DNA of 64,000 nucleotides from DATDAH01 sp963823495 (GCA_963823495.1 CAWGLV010000001.1:3596001-3660000), one strand, 5' to 3'. Shown: positions 16,506-26,117, counted from the first letter of the stretch. Translations and numbers: made by a program. Notes: generated by a model from the sequence alone, not told the origin.

Positions 16506-17714
16506 ATGACCACCGTCGGGACGCAAGCCGCCGAGCTCTACTGGGACCCCTTCGACACCGAGATCGACACCAACCCCTACGAGATCTGGCGGCGGATGCG
16601 GGACGAGGCCCCCGTCTACCGCAACGACACCCACGACTTCTGGGCGCTGTCGCGCTTCGCCGACGTCGAGGCGGCCCACAAGGACCCGGTCACGTTCTCC
16701 TCGGCCCACGGCACCGTGCTGGAGATCATGGGGGAGGGCTCGTACCCCCAGAACATGATGATCTTCCTCGACCCGCCGGAGCACGGTCGACTGCGGACGC
16801 TGGTGTCCCGGGCCTTCACGCCTCGACGCATCGAGGGCCTCGAGCCCCACATCCGGGATCTGTGCGCGCACCTCCTGGACCGCCACGTCGGCGGGACCGG
16901 GTTCGACTTCGTCCAGGACTTCGGCGCCCAACTGCCCTCCATGGTGATCTCCGAACTGCTCGGCGTGCCCGACGACCAGCGCGAAGAGGTGCGCCACGCC
17001 ATCGACGACACGTTCCACATCGAGCCCGGCGTGGGCATGATCAACGACTTCGCCCTCGAGGCCCGCATCCGACTCTGGGGACACCTCCAGGCGATCATCG
17101 ACGACCGCCGGGCCCACCCCCGCGACGACATGATCAGCGACCTGGTCCAGGCCGAGATGACCGACGAGGACGGCACCACCCGAGGTCTGACCGACGAGGA
17201 GTGCTCCGGGTTCGTCAACCTCCTCGTCAGCGCGGGCACCGAGACCGTGGCCCGCCTCCTGGGTTGGGCGGCCATCCTGCTCGACCGCCACCCCGACCAG
17301 CGGGCCGAGTTGGCCGCCGACCCGGGACTGCTGGCCAACGCGGTCGAGGAGTTGCTGCGCTACGAGGCACCGTCCCCGGTGCAGGGTCGCTGGACGACCC
17401 GGGAGGTGGAGTTGCACGGCACGACCATCCCGGTGGACAGCAAGGTCCTGCTGCTCACCGGCTCCGCCGGACGGGACGAGCGCAAGTACCCCGACGCCGA
17501 GCGCTTCGACATCCACCGGCACTTCGACCACCACGTGTCCTTCGGCTACGGCATCCACTTCTGCATCGGCGCCGCCCTGGCCCGCATGGAGGGCCGCATC
17601 GCCCTCCAGGAGGCCCTGGCCCGGTTCCCGGAATGGCGGGTCGACCACGACGCCTCCGTCCGCCTCCACACCAGCACCGTGCGGGGCTGGGTCAACGTCC
17701 CCGTGGCGGTCTGA
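16506..17714 (+). CDS. Cytochrome P450
   Basis: A 402-residue soluble bacterial P450. The I-helix oxygen-activation motif is LLVSAGTETVAR (about residues 239-250), the K-helix ExxR is EELLR (about 281-285), and the heme-binding loop is FGYGIHFCIGAALAR with Cys353 as thiolate ligand. It would monooxygenate an organic substrate with electrons from ferredoxin and reductase, which are not encoded nearby. Start ATG 16506 was chosen over the much longer open frame because family members begin here and a palindrome and -10-like box lie just upstream. The long upstream extension would run antisense through the aldolase gene. Confidence 0.92.
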   Translation: MTTVGTQAAELYWDPFDTEIDTNPYEIWRRMRDEAPVYRNDTHDFWALSRFADVEAAHKDPVTFSSAHGTVLEIMGEGSYPQNMMIFLDPPEHGRLRTLVSRAFTPRRIEGLEPHIRDLCAHLLDRHVGGTGFDFVQDFGAQLPSMVISELLGVPDDQREEVRHAIDDTFHIEPGVGMINDFALEARIRLWGHLQAIIDDRRAHPRDDMISDLVQAEMTDEDGTTRGLTDEECSGFVNLLVSAGTETVARLLGWAAILLDRHPDQRAELAADPGLLANAVEELLRYEAPSPVQGRWTTREVELHGTTIPVDSKVLLLTGSAGRDERKYPDAERFDIHRHFDHHVSFGYGIHFCIGAALARMEGRIALQEALARFPEWRVDHDASVRLHTSTVRGWVNVPVAV

Positions 17715-17972
17715 GGTCGTCCTCGGGGACCGTCCCACCGACGACGACGCAACGCAGGCGGGCGGCGGGACGGGCGGTGACGGGCGGCGCGGCCTGATCC
17801 CGGCTCCCGCCACCGATCTCACGCCCTGTGGTCATCGATCCCCGAGCTGGGGGACATCGGTTGTCGATTCGCGCGGGTATCGACCCGTCGGGGCAATCGG
17901 CCACGGAGCGGAAAGGTGCGGCTGAGTGTCCGGCGGTTGCCAAGATCACCGAAGTCGCGCGCTGCGTGGCCG

Positions 17973-18923
17973 CTACGAGCGCGGCGGGCGGGGCACCAGG
18001 ACCGGCGTGTCGCGGGTGTAGGCCCGGAACGACTCGTCGGTGCCCCAGCGCTTCTCGGCGCGCGCCTCGAGCAACGGGATGCCACTCCCGCGGATGAGCA
18101 ACAACGCCACGAACACCGGCGAGATCAGCATGGCCCACCGCCACCCCGACAACACCGGCAGCGCCATGATCGCCACGCCGACCCAGAGGGTGATCTCGCC
18201 GAAGTAGTTCGGGTGTCGTGACCAGGCCCACAGTCCGGAGGTGATGAATCGGCCGTCGTTGGCGGGATCCTGCTTGAACGCGGACTTCTGCCGGTCGGCG
18301 ACCACCTCGATGGTGAAACCGGCCACCCAGACGAGCATGCCGATCACGGCAACCCATCCGATCGGCTGTCGCTCGCGCCCGGTGATGATCGCCAGCGCGC
18401 ACGCCAGGGTGAGGAGCACCCAGAGCGCCTGAACCGTCCAGGTCATGAAGAACCGCAAGGGGTCGACCTTGATGGGGTCGAAGCGACCGTCGCGGCCATC
18501 GCGCTTGACTCGGCGGAGCAGGAAGGTCCCCAGCCGCAACGCCCAGACGGCGACCATGACGGCCACGACCAGCGAGCGCGCGTCGGGCTCGTCGCTCGCC
18601 ACCACGGCAACCGCCGTCAGCGAGAGGTACGTCAGGCTTCCGGTGAGGTCGAAGTAGTGCTCGGTCTGGGCGATGTTCGCCGGCACGAAGGCGATCCAGT
18701 TGATGACGTAGGAGAGCACGCCACACAGGGCGAAGACGGCCACGGAGCCGACCGTGGAGCTGCCGTCGCTGCCGGCCAGGATGACGAGCGCACCGATGGC
18801 CACGCTGGCCACGATGCCGAGGAGCGAGTTGCGATTCTGATCGGCGATCCCGGCGACGCTAGCCGCAGGCGCCGGGGTCCCCGCACGACACCCGGTCCCC
18901 CCGGTGACCTGCCCTAGAACCAC
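17973..18923 (-). CDS. DUF1295 (steroid 5-alpha-reductase-like) integral membrane protein
   Basis: A polytopic membrane protein of the DUF1295 family, distantly related to steroid 5-alpha-reductases and isoprenylcysteine methyltransferases. It has about seven hydrophobic segments, the motif LRLGTFLLRRVKRDGRDGRF (mid-protein) and the C-terminal signature SGLWAWSRHPNYFGEI that binds NADPH or SAM in relatives. The reaction is not known. The start is uncertain: recognisable homology begins near 18836, where no ATG, GTG or TTG is in place. GTG 18923 is the nearest upstream start and GTG 18812 the nearest downstream. The 23-bp tRNA-end repeat sits 18 bp upstream of the chosen start, so the original start may have been lost with the insertion. 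Confidence 0.75.
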   Translation of the reverse strand: MVLGQVTGGTGCRAGTPAPAASVAGIADQNRNSLLGIVASVAIGALVILAGSDGSSTVGSVAVFALCGVLSYVINWIAFVPANIAQTEHYFDLTGSLTYLSLTAVAVVASDEPDARSLVVAVMVAVWALRLGTFLLRRVKRDGRDGRFDPIKVDPLRFFMTWTVQALWVLLTLACALAIITGRERQPIGWVAVIGMLVWVAGFTIEVVADRQKSAFKQDPANDGRFITSGLWAWSRHPNYFGEITLWVGVAIMALPVLSGWRWAMLISPVFVALLLIRGSGIPLLEARAEKRWGTDESFRAYTRDTPVLVPRPPRS

Positions 18924-19289
18924 TGGAGGGCAGGCCGAACAACACCCTGTGGGCGATACTGGGAAGGAACGGCACAAGCACACCGGCGGTCACCAGAACA
19001 CGTCCACAATCCGAGACGGGCAACGGGATCCCCACACTGAAGCATCCACCCGGGTCGTCGACCCCCGACCCTACGCCAACCCCCCCCGACCGTCACGTCC
19101 CCGTGACCGGTCACCTGCCCCCGTTCGAGAACGGCCGGCAATCGATCGAGGCCACCCGGGATCCCCACGGGTGCCGTCTCCCCATCCGTCAGGCGCCACC
19201 TGGACGACCGTGGCCGTCAACCAGCCCCCGCTACGACCCCACCACCCGCTGGTGACCGTGCGTGACGACCATTTCGTGGCCTGTCGACC
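18924..19289. other. Non-coding stretch holding the left island boundary
   Basis: About 365 bp without a credible gene. It contains the left copy of the tRNA-Val-end repeat (18941-18963) and C-rich low-complexity sequence including an eight-base C run near 19081. No tRNA, integrase fragment or clear terminator hairpin is visible. Confidence 0.6.
18941..18963 (-). repeat. Left att-like direct repeat (tRNA-Val 3' end)
   Basis: This 23-bp stretch matches 26886-26908 in 21 positions (AACACC, two differing bases, then GTGGGCGATACTGGG). On the minus strand the match is the last 14-15 nt of tRNA-Val plus 8 nt of its 3' flank, exactly what an integrase core site at a tRNA gene would leave. Only the core is present here, as expected for the end of an element distal to the tRNA gene. 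Confidence 0.65.
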
Positions 19290-20462
19290 TCAGCGCTCTC
19301 CTGGGAGCCGGGTGACGACGGCGCGCAGCTCGAGCGACCGCCGCACGACCCCGTCCCGAGCCGCCTTCGCCCGGGTGCACCATGCGTGATCGAGATCGCC
19401 CTCGGCCTCGGTCGTGGCCCGCGCCTCCAGCAGCAGGGCGTCCATGGCGGCGACCGCGGCACCCAGGAGTCCCGTCGGTGCGGGACCGAGGTCGGGGGGC
19501 GCGGCCGAGGCGAGCTCGCCGGCCCTTCGGCGATCACCGGCGCGCACGGCGTCGACCACGGCGCCGAGCCGCCGATACCGGTCGGCGGCGAGGTCCTCAC
19601 CGGGGAGCACGACGGATGCGTGCGCCGTGCTGAGGGTGTCGAACACGTAGGCGTCGCCGAGCTCGGCCTCGGCTCGGAACCACCACTCCTGGGCCGGATC
19701 GTGGAGGCACAGCCAGATGTCGTTCACCGACTGGCCCTCCTCCCGATCGAGGAAGCCGTCGACCGGGAGCCGATAGCGCAGCTGGTGCCGACGCCGATCG
19801 AGCGACCGACCGTCCATCAAGGTGAGCGGCCGCGTGATCTGGTGCAGCGGCAGCCACACGTTGACCAGGTGCTGGGTCGACGTGTCGTTCCGGCTGTCGG
19901 GGCTGTCGTGCGCGAACACCTCCGCGGCACCACCGTCGAACAGCTGGCGCAGCGGCGTTCCCCCGACGTCCTGGTCGATGTGGACGTTGACCGCGCCGTG
20001 ATGCTCCGCTCCGTCGACCTCGACGCCGCCGGGCCCGGCCTGGCGAACGATCACGCCCTCTTCGGCAACGTGGTCGATGCGCAGGCGGGAGCCGTCCGCC
20101 AGCTCGATGACCGCCCCGGTCAGCAACGACCGGAGTCGAGTGCCCTGTTCGTCGCCGACCGTGCCCGCGTCCCGGACCTCGCCGAGCAGGGCCAGGAGCC
20201 CTGGCTCTTCGGGAAGGCGCACGGCCTCGAAGCCCGCCTCCACGAACCCCGGGGCCTCGTCGGCACTGTCGATGTCGTGGATCGTGCAGGTCTCGAACGT
20301 CACGCCGCCGTCGTCATAGGCCGTGGAGCGGTCGAGGGTCGGCGACCGGAGCAGCCCGGGCCGCTCGTCGTCGGCCACCACGGTCGCCGCCGGCGCGTAG
20401 CCGATCGGCGCCGTGACCGTCGTGGTCGCTGCTGCAGTCATGGGATCGACAGTGTCGCTCAC
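19290..20462 (-). CDS. CmcJ/NvfI-like putative non-heme iron oxygenase
   Basis: A 390-residue protein that I relate to the CmcJ/NvfI group (2-oxoglutarate/Fe-type oxygenases and fungal AsaB-like proteins) from the ordered landmarks VNVHIDQDVGGTPLR (H161 and D163 as candidate iron ligands), LVNVWLPL (199-206), PLTLMDGRSL (212-221) and AYVFDTLSTAHAS with His281. The first 60 residues are Thr/Ala-rich and the last 100 have no counterpart I recognise. Start is GTG 20462; ATG 20441 is possible, and neither has a strong ribosome site. It lies alone at the left of the putative island, on the same strand as the two-component genes but 147 bp downstream of them. Activity and product are unknown. Confidence 0.55.
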   Translation of the reverse strand: MSDTVDPMTAAATTTVTAPIGYAPAATVVADDERPGLLRSPTLDRSTAYDDGGVTFETCTIHDIDSADEAPGFVEAGFEAVRLPEEPGLLALLGEVRDAGTVGDEQGTRLRSLLTGAVIELADGSRLRIDHVAEEGVIVRQAGPGGVEVDGAEHHGAVNVHIDQDVGGTPLRQLFDGGAAEVFAHDSPDSRNDTSTQHLVNVWLPLHQITRPLTLMDGRSLDRRRHQLRYRLPVDGFLDREEGQSVNDIWLCLHDPAQEWWFRAEAELGDAYVFDTLSTAHASVVLPGEDLAADRYRRLGAVVDAVRAGDRRRAGELASAAPPDLGPAPTGLLGAAVAAMDALLLEARATTEAEGDLDHAWCTRAKAARDGVVRRSLELRAVVTRLPGER

Positions 20463-20609
20463 CCGAGGTCCATGGGCGAACGCTCTGGCGTGATCGCCCG
20501 TTCGTGGTCTGTTCGTGCACGGGGGCGTCAGTCGCGGGCGCCAGCGACCGCGATGGGGGATTCGCGGGTGGCAGCGGATGACTCCCCAGACCCGGTTCGA
20601 GGCTGACGC

Positions 20610-21284
20610 TCAGTCGGAGGGTGCGGTCGATCCGGGGGTGACGAGCCCGGACTCGTAGGCCATGACAACGGCCTGCACACGATCGCGGACGCCGAGCTTG
20701 GTGAGGAGGTGGCTCACGTGCGTCTTCGCCGTGGCCTCGCCGATGAACATCTCGGCCGCGATCTCGCGGTTGTTCCGGCCCTGGGCGAGCAGGCGCAGGG
20801 CCTCAGTCTCGCGCTCGGTGAGGTCGTCGGGGAGTGTGGCCGTTGTCCCCCCGGCGGGGTGGCGGGCGAACTCCTCGATGAGCCGCCTGGTGACCGACGG
20901 TGAAAGCAGGGCGTCGCCGCTCGCGATGACGCGGACCGCGTCGACCAGTTGCTCGGCCGGCGTGTCCTTGAGCAGGAAGCCGCTGGCCCCCGCCCGGAGC
21001 GCGTCGTAGACGTACTCGTCGAGGTCGAACGTCGTCAGCATCAGCACCTTGGTGTCGATCGTCGGGTCACGGCTGATGATCGCGGCGGCCTCGAGGCCGT
21101 CCATGCCGGACATCCGGATGTCCATGAGGACGACGTCGGGCCGGGTCCGGCGCGCGAGTTCGACACCGGTGCGCCCGTCCTCGGCGTTGCCCACCACCTC
21201 GATGTCGCTCTGCGCCTCGAGGATCATGGTGAACCCGTCGCGCATGAGCGCCTGGTCGTCCACGACTGCCACCCGGATGGTCAT
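20610..21284 (-). CDS. NarL/LuxR-type response regulator
   Basis: A 224-residue two-domain response regulator. The receiver domain (1-120) has the acidic pair VVDD, phospho-acceptor Asp55 in VVLMDIRMSGMDG and the switch Lys in GFLLKD. The C-terminal LuxR helix-turn-helix (about 150-215) shows LTERETEALRLLAQGRNNRE and THVSHLLTKLGVRDR. It is expected to bind DNA once phosphorylated by the sensor kinase encoded just upstream; their genes overlap by 4 nt (21281-21284). The adjacent divergent ABC transporter operon is its most likely target, in the style of drug- or peptide-sensing modules. Confidence 0.93.
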   Translation of the reverse strand: MTIRVAVVDDQALMRDGFTMILEAQSDIEVVGNAEDGRTGVELARRTRPDVVLMDIRMSGMDGLEAAAIISRDPTIDTKVLMLTTFDLDEYVYDALRAGASGFLLKDTPAEQLVDAVRVIASGDALLSPSVTRRLIEEFARHPAGGTTATLPDDLTERETEALRLLAQGRNNREIAAEMFIGEATAKTHVSHLLTKLGVRDRVQAVVMAYESGLVTPGSTAPSD

Positions 21285-22549
21285 GCTGGGTCCGCTCCGG
21301 AGGCCTGGCCGGACGCGCTGGCGAGGGTGCGGCGGTCCTGCTCGCTGGTGGGCAGCCCGATGTGGACGCGGAAGCCGCCACCCGTGCGGGCGCCGGCCGA
21401 GAACGACCCGCCGTAGAGGTCCACGCGCTCTCGCATGCCCACGAGTCCGTGAGCTGCCCCGGAGTCCTCGAGCGACGTGGCCATCCCCGCGCCGTCGTCG
21501 GTCACATCGATCGTCAGGGCCGTAGCGGTGTAGTCGATGTGGACCTCCGCTGTGGCCGCCGTGCCCGCGTGTTTGCGGACGTTGGTCAACGCCTCCTGCA
21601 CGATGCGGAACGCATTGAGCTCGAGCCCGGGCGCCAGTTCCCGCACCGACCCGGTCACCACGAGCTCGGTGGGGACGCCGGCGGCGGTCGTCTGCTCGAC
21701 CGCCCCGAGCACGTCCTTGAGACCGGGTTGGGGGCTGAGCGTGCGACCGATCTCGTCGCCGCTGCGGAGGACACCGAGCATGCGACGGAGCGAATCGAGG
21801 GACTGGCGGCCGGTGACCTCCACGTTCCGCATGAGCTCGACCGCGCGGTCGGGGTCGTCGTGGACGACCTGTTGTGCGGCGGTGGCCTGGACGGCGATCA
21901 CGCTCATCCCGTGGGCAACCACATCGTGCATCTCTCGGGCGATGCGCGCCCGCTCGCGGGTCACGGCCCGCTCGGCTTCGGCGGTCCGTTCGGCCTCAGC
22001 TCGTTCGGCTCGGTCCCGGGTGTCGGCGAAAATCTCCTGGCGATTGCGCACGATGCCCCCGCCGGCGGCCGCGCTGACCAGCAGGACGATCATGCTGATG
22101 GCGTCCGCCCCGCGGAAGCCCTCCGGCGGGTCGAGGATCGTGAAGCACGCAGTGACGAACAGCACGACGCCGGCAGTCACGATCGCGCTCCAGGCCAGCC
22201 GGCGGTCACGGCCATGGGCGGCCACCGAGTAGATGGCGATGAGGCCCATCATCGCCACGAACGATCCGTAGTCCCGGATGTAGATGGCGACCATCGCCGC
22301 GGTGGTGGCGGCGAGGGTGGCGACGGGGGTCCGCCGCCGCCACACGAGTGCACTCGAGCCGACGATGACGAGGAGGGCTCCGGGCCGGTCGAGGTCGCGC
22401 CCGGTGAACGCGGTGCCGGACTGCAGTTCGGCAAGGGCAAGGACGGCGGCCAGCGCGGCGAGGGTGGCGTCGACGACCAGAGGTCGCTCGCGCACCCGCT
22501 CCAGCACCTTGCGGGCGACGCCGATCAGCCCGTTGGCGGTCGCGCTCAC
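21281..22549 (-). CDS. Sensor histidine kinase (HisKA_3 family)
   Basis: A membrane-bound kinase of 422 residues from GTG 22549. Four to five hydrophobic segments occupy about residues 22-165, followed by a short coiled coil rich in Ala/Glu/Arg and the dimerisation-phosphotransfer motif ARIAREMHDVVAH with His208. The ATPase domain has N-box FRIVQEALTNVRKHAG, G1 DDGAGM and HGLVGMRERVDLYGG. The ligand is unknown; lack of a large extracellular domain suggests sensing within the membrane or via the ABC transporter. The open frame extends to 22867 with ATG 22693 as an alternative start, but that would run towards the divergent ABC gene; family members start close to the first helix. Confidence 0.88.
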   Translation of the reverse strand: MSATANGLIGVARKVLERVRERPLVVDATLAALAAVLALAELQSGTAFTGRDLDRPGALLVIVGSSALVWRRRTPVATLAATTAAMVAIYIRDYGSFVAMMGLIAIYSVAAHGRDRRLAWSAIVTAGVVLFVTACFTILDPPEGFRGADAISMIVLLVSAAAGGGIVRNRQEIFADTRDRAERAEAERTAEAERAVTRERARIAREMHDVVAHGMSVIAVQATAAQQVVHDDPDRAVELMRNVEVTGRQSLDSLRRMLGVLRSGDEIGRTLSPQPGLKDVLGAVEQTTAAGVPTELVVTGSVRELAPGLELNAFRIVQEALTNVRKHAGTAATAEVHIDYTATALTIDVTDDGAGMATSLEDSGAAHGLVGMRERVDLYGGSFSAGARTGGGFRVHIGLPTSEQDRRTLASASGQASGADPA

Positions 22550-22793
22550 GCTGTCGAAGCTAGTCCGGGCCGCCCGGAGGCGAATCCGCCGCACGGACTG
22601 TTCCCCGTCCGCCAAAGGGATGACCTGTGGCTCGCCGACTCCGTCCCGACGGGGGAGGACCGCTGGGCTGGCGGAGCCGTCGAACCAGCCCATCTGGTGA
22701 CTGCGGACCAGCCCTCCGCCTGACGACGGCCCGACCGTGCCTTCGTACGGTCGACGCACACCGAGAAACGACCCCGGAAAGGGTGCCCTGACC
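22550..22793. promoter_or_regulatory. Divergent promoter region between kinase and ABC transporter genes
   Basis: A 244-bp space between the two start codons, the only place for the promoters of the two-component operon and of the ABC operon. I see no clear -35/-10 pair or strong palindrome. Its upper part is open in the kinase frame, so the real spacer may be shorter if the kinase starts earlier. Confidence 0.4.
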
Positions 22794-23558
22794 ATGACCG
22801 ATCTCCTCGAACACCGCTCTTCGGCAACTGGCGGAACGGCCATCGCGTCGGCTCGAAACGCCACCAAGACCTACGGCGAGGGCGACACCGAAGTGCTTGC
22901 GCTCGACGGCGTCGACGTCGACTTCGGCGCCGGCCGCTTCACCGCCATCATGGGCCCGTCAGGATCGGGCAAGTCGACCCTCATGCACTGCATGGCGGGG
23001 CTCGATCGGCTCGACGCCGGGTCGGTGCACATCGGTGGGACCGACCTGTCGGTCGCATCGGAGCGGACGCTGACCCGCCTGCGCCGTGATCGCCTGGGCT
23101 TCGTCTTCCAGGCCTTCAACCTGGTGCCGACGCTCAGCGCCATCGACAACATCACGCTCCCGATGGACCTCGGCGGCACCCGACCCGACCAGGAGTGGCT
23201 CGACGCCATCCTGCGCACGGTCGGCCTCGCCGACCGGCTCCAGCACCGCCCAGGCGAGCTGTCGGGTGGCCAACAGCAGCGGGTCGCCGTGGCCCGGGCC
23301 CTGGCCGGCCGACCCGAGTTGATCTTCGCCGACGAGCCCACCGGCAACCTCGACAGCACGACCGGCGCCGAGATCCTCGCGTTCATGCGCCACGCCGTGC
23401 GCGAGCTCGTTCAGACGATCGTGATGGTCACCCACGACCCGGTGGCGGCGTCCTACGCCGACCGGGTCGTCTTCCTCGTCGACGGCCGCATCACCGACGA
23501 GCTGCCCGACCCAACCCCGGACGCCGTGCTCGACGCCATGCGTCGGCTCGGCCACTGA
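22794..23558 (+). CDS. ABC transporter ATP-binding protein (MacB/LolD-like)
   Basis: A 254-residue ATPase. Walker A is GPSGSGKST, the Q-loop lies in FVFQAFNLVPT, the signature is LSGGQQQR, Walker B LIFADEPTGNLD and the H-loop VTHD. This is the MacB/LolD/FtsE branch that pairs with FtsX-like permeases and works by mechanotransmission on envelope substrates, lipoproteins or antibiotics. I start at ATG 22794, 11 nt after GGAAAGG, rather than at the earlier in-frame ATG 22737, because homology begins near residue 15 of this version. The permease follows after 33 bp. Confidence 0.92.
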   Translation: MTDLLEHRSSATGGTAIASARNATKTYGEGDTEVLALDGVDVDFGAGRFTAIMGPSGSGKSTLMHCMAGLDRLDAGSVHIGGTDLSVASERTLTRLRRDRLGFVFQAFNLVPTLSAIDNITLPMDLGGTRPDQEWLDAILRTVGLADRLQHRPGELSGGQQQRVAVARALAGRPELIFADEPTGNLDSTTGAEILAFMRHAVRELVQTIVMVTHDPVAASYADRVVFLVDGRITDELPDPTPDAVLDAMRRLGH

Positions 23559-23591
23559 CCGCCCACCCCTGTTCCAGAAGGAGCCACGCCA

Positions 23592-26117
23592 ATGCTACGA
23601 CTCACGCTCGCCGGCCTCCGGGCCAACAAGGTCCGATTCGCTCTCACCACCCTCGGCGTCACGCTCGCCGTCAGCTTCGTCGTCTCGGCCTTCGTGCTGG
23701 GTGACGGCCTGCGCAGCACGTTCGGCAGCGTCTCGCAGGACATCACCGCCGGCATCGACGTCGAGGTCCGCCCCGCGGAGGACTTCGGCGATCCACCGCC
23801 CCTGCCGTCCGACACGGCGGGCATCGTCGCGGACGTCGACGGTGTCGCTGCGGCTGCTCCCGGCATCGAGGCCCCCTGGGACGCGGTGCAGCTCCTCGAC
23901 GGCAGCGGCCAGCCGATCAACGAGGGGGGCCCGCCGCACATCGCCTGGGCGTGGATCGACAACCCCGGCCTGAACGCCTTCACCCTCGTCGAGGGGACCG
24001 CGCCCGGGCCCGACGAGTTCGTGGTCGACCTCGACACCGCCGACCGCCAGGGGCTGGTGCTCGGCGAGTCCTACGCGCTGACCACACCCACGGGCCGCGT
24101 GGAACTCACGCTGGTGGGCACGTCATCGTTCGGTGACGACAACGCGACCGCCGGTGCCGTGCTGGTGCAGATGGACAGCGACCGGATCGCCGAGCTGCTC
24201 GGGACGGACGGAATCGACTCGGTCGCCGTCGAGGTGGAGGACGGAGCCGACGTGGCCCGGGTCCAGGCCGCCATCGCAGCCGCCGTGCCCGAGGCCGACG
24301 TCGTCGACCACGACGTGCTGCTCGCCGAAGCCGACGAGAGCCTGACCGGCGAGATCGACCTCGTCGGCAACATCCTCCTCGGCTTCGGGGGCGTGGCGCT
24401 CTTCGTGTCGGTCTTCATCATCTACAACACCTTCGCGATCGTCGTGGGCCAACGAACGAAGGAGCTGGCCCTGTTGCGGACGGTCGGCGCCGACCCCGCC
24501 CAGATCCGGCGATCGGTGCTGGGCGAGGCCCTGGCGATCGGGCTGCTCGGTTCGGTCGGCGGCATCCTCGGAGGGATCGGGGTCGCCCGGGGACTCGAGG
24601 CGCTGTTCAACGCCGGCAGTGCAGCCCTGCCGGACTCGCCGACGATCCTCGCCGCCCGCACGGTCGTTGCTGCATTCGTCGTCGGCGTGGGTGTCACGCT
24701 CCCGACGGCGATCGGCCCCGCCCGACGGGCGTCGACGGTACCGCTGATCGCCGCCCTGCGGGACGGCGGGACGGACTCGGCCCCAGGGAGCAGAACACGG
24801 ATCATCTCTGGCGTCGGGCTGTTCGTCTTCGGCCTGCTCGCCGGTGCCCTCGGCCTGTCGGGTGCCGGCGGGACCGGGGCCACGGTCGTCCTCATGGCCG
24901 GCGGTGCCGTCGGGGTCTTCCTCGGTGTCACGCTGTTGAGCCCGATGGCGGTTGGTCGGGTCACCCGGGTGCTGGGATGGCCAATGGCCCGGATGGCCGG
25001 CGTGACCGGACGCCTGGCCCAGCAGAACGCGGCCCGCAACCCCCGCCGCACGGCCACCACCGGGGCCGCGCTGATGGTGGGCTTGGCGCTGGTGTCCGCC
25101 GTCCTCGTCGTGGGTCACTCGGTCAAGCAGACCCTGGGGTCGTCGTTGAGCGAGGTCGCGATCGGCGACTACTACCTGACCGATGAGCTGGACGAGGTGA
25201 CGTTCCCCCTCGGCCTCCCCGCCGAGCTGGCCGCCGACGACCGCTTCGATGCCGTCTCCGGCTTCCGCTACGTGGAGACCCGGATCGGCGACGAGGTGAG
25301 CGAGAACGTCGCCGCCGACTTCGATCAGGTTCCCGAGTTGCTCGAACTGGACGTCAGCGAGGGCGGCTACGACACCACGGTCGCCAACCCGGTGCTCATC
25401 GCCTCTTCGCACGCCCACGAGACCGGGCTCGGCCTCGGTGACACCATCACCACCGAGTTCGCCGGCGGCGGCGTGGCGCAGTCCACGATCACCGGTGTCT
25501 TCGACAACGACTCGCTCATCAGGTCGGACTTCCTGTTCGACCAGTCGAGCTTCGATGCCGGTGGGGACACCACCGGCCCGGACTGGGTCGCCGTCTCGGT
25601 GGCCGACGGAGTCGACGACAGCAGCGTCGCCACGGCCATCGACGGCCTGAAGGAGGCCTTCCCGGCGGCGGACATCGAGACGAACGAGGAGTATCTCGAC
25701 CGGATCGAGGGGATGATCGACGAGCTTCTCGCCGTGGTCAACGTGATGGTCGCCCTGGCGGTGGTCATCGCCCTCATCGGCATCGCCAACACCCTGGCAC
25801 TGTCGGTCTTCGAGCGGACCCGCGAGCTCGGACTCGTACGGGCCGTCGGGATGAGCCGGCGCCAGCTCCGCCGCATGATCCGCTTCGAGGCCGCCTTGGT
25901 GGCGGGCTTCGGCGCGGTGCTCGGGGTCTCAGTCGGGCTCCTGTTCGGCTCGGGTGTCGCCCTGGCCCTGCCCGACTCGTTCGTCACCGGTGTGGCCGTT
26001 CCGGTCGGATCGATCGTGCTCCTCGTCGCGGTGGCTGCGGGCGCGGGTGTGCTGGCTGCGGCCATGCCGGCCCGCCGCGCCGCCCGCCTCGACGTGCTCG
26101 ACGCCGTTTCCGTCTAA
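23592..26117 (+). CDS. ABC transporter permease (FtsX/MacB family)
   Basis: An 841-residue permease with the duplicated MacB architecture. An N-terminal helix (about 15-38) is followed by a large extracytoplasmic domain, then helices near 255-280, 300-325 and 340-360, two more hydrophobic segments near 398-445, a second N-terminal-like helix (about 487-507), a second extracytoplasmic domain and three C-terminal helices ending with RRAARLDVLDAVSV. It forms the membrane part of the transporter with the ATPase upstream. AAGGAG sits 9 nt before ATG 23592. Together with the adjacent two-component system it forms a sensing-and-efflux module often used against antimicrobial peptides; the substrate is inferred only. 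Confidence 0.9.
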   Translation: MLRLTLAGLRANKVRFALTTLGVTLAVSFVVSAFVLGDGLRSTFGSVSQDITAGIDVEVRPAEDFGDPPPLPSDTAGIVADVDGVAAAAPGIEAPWDAVQLLDGSGQPINEGGPPHIAWAWIDNPGLNAFTLVEGTAPGPDEFVVDLDTADRQGLVLGESYALTTPTGRVELTLVGTSSFGDDNATAGAVLVQMDSDRIAELLGTDGIDSVAVEVEDGADVARVQAAIAAAVPEADVVDHDVLLAEADESLTGEIDLVGNILLGFGGVALFVSVFIIYNTFAIVVGQRTKELALLRTVGADPAQIRRSVLGEALAIGLLGSVGGILGGIGVARGLEALFNAGSAALPDSPTILAARTVVAAFVVGVGVTLPTAIGPARRASTVPLIAALRDGGTDSAPGSRTRIISGVGLFVFGLLAGALGLSGAGGTGATVVLMAGGAVGVFLGVTLLSPMAVGRVTRVLGWPMARMAGVTGRLAQQNAARNPRRTATTGAALMVGLALVSAVLVVGHSVKQTLGSSLSEVAIGDYYLTDELDEVTFPLGLPAELAADDRFDAVSGFRYVETRIGDEVSENVAADFDQVPELLELDVSEGGYDTTVANPVLIASSHAHETGLGLGDTITTEFAGGGVAQSTITGVFDNDSLIRSDFLFDQSSFDAGGDTTGPDWVAVSVADGVDDSSVATAIDGLKEAFPAADIETNEEYLDRIEGMIDELLAVVNVMVALAVVIALIGIANTLALSVFERTRELGLVRAVGMSRRQLRRMIRFEAALVAGFGAVLGVSVGLLFGSGVALALPDSFVTGVAVPVGSIVLLVAVAAGAGVLAAAMPARRAARLDVLDAVSV

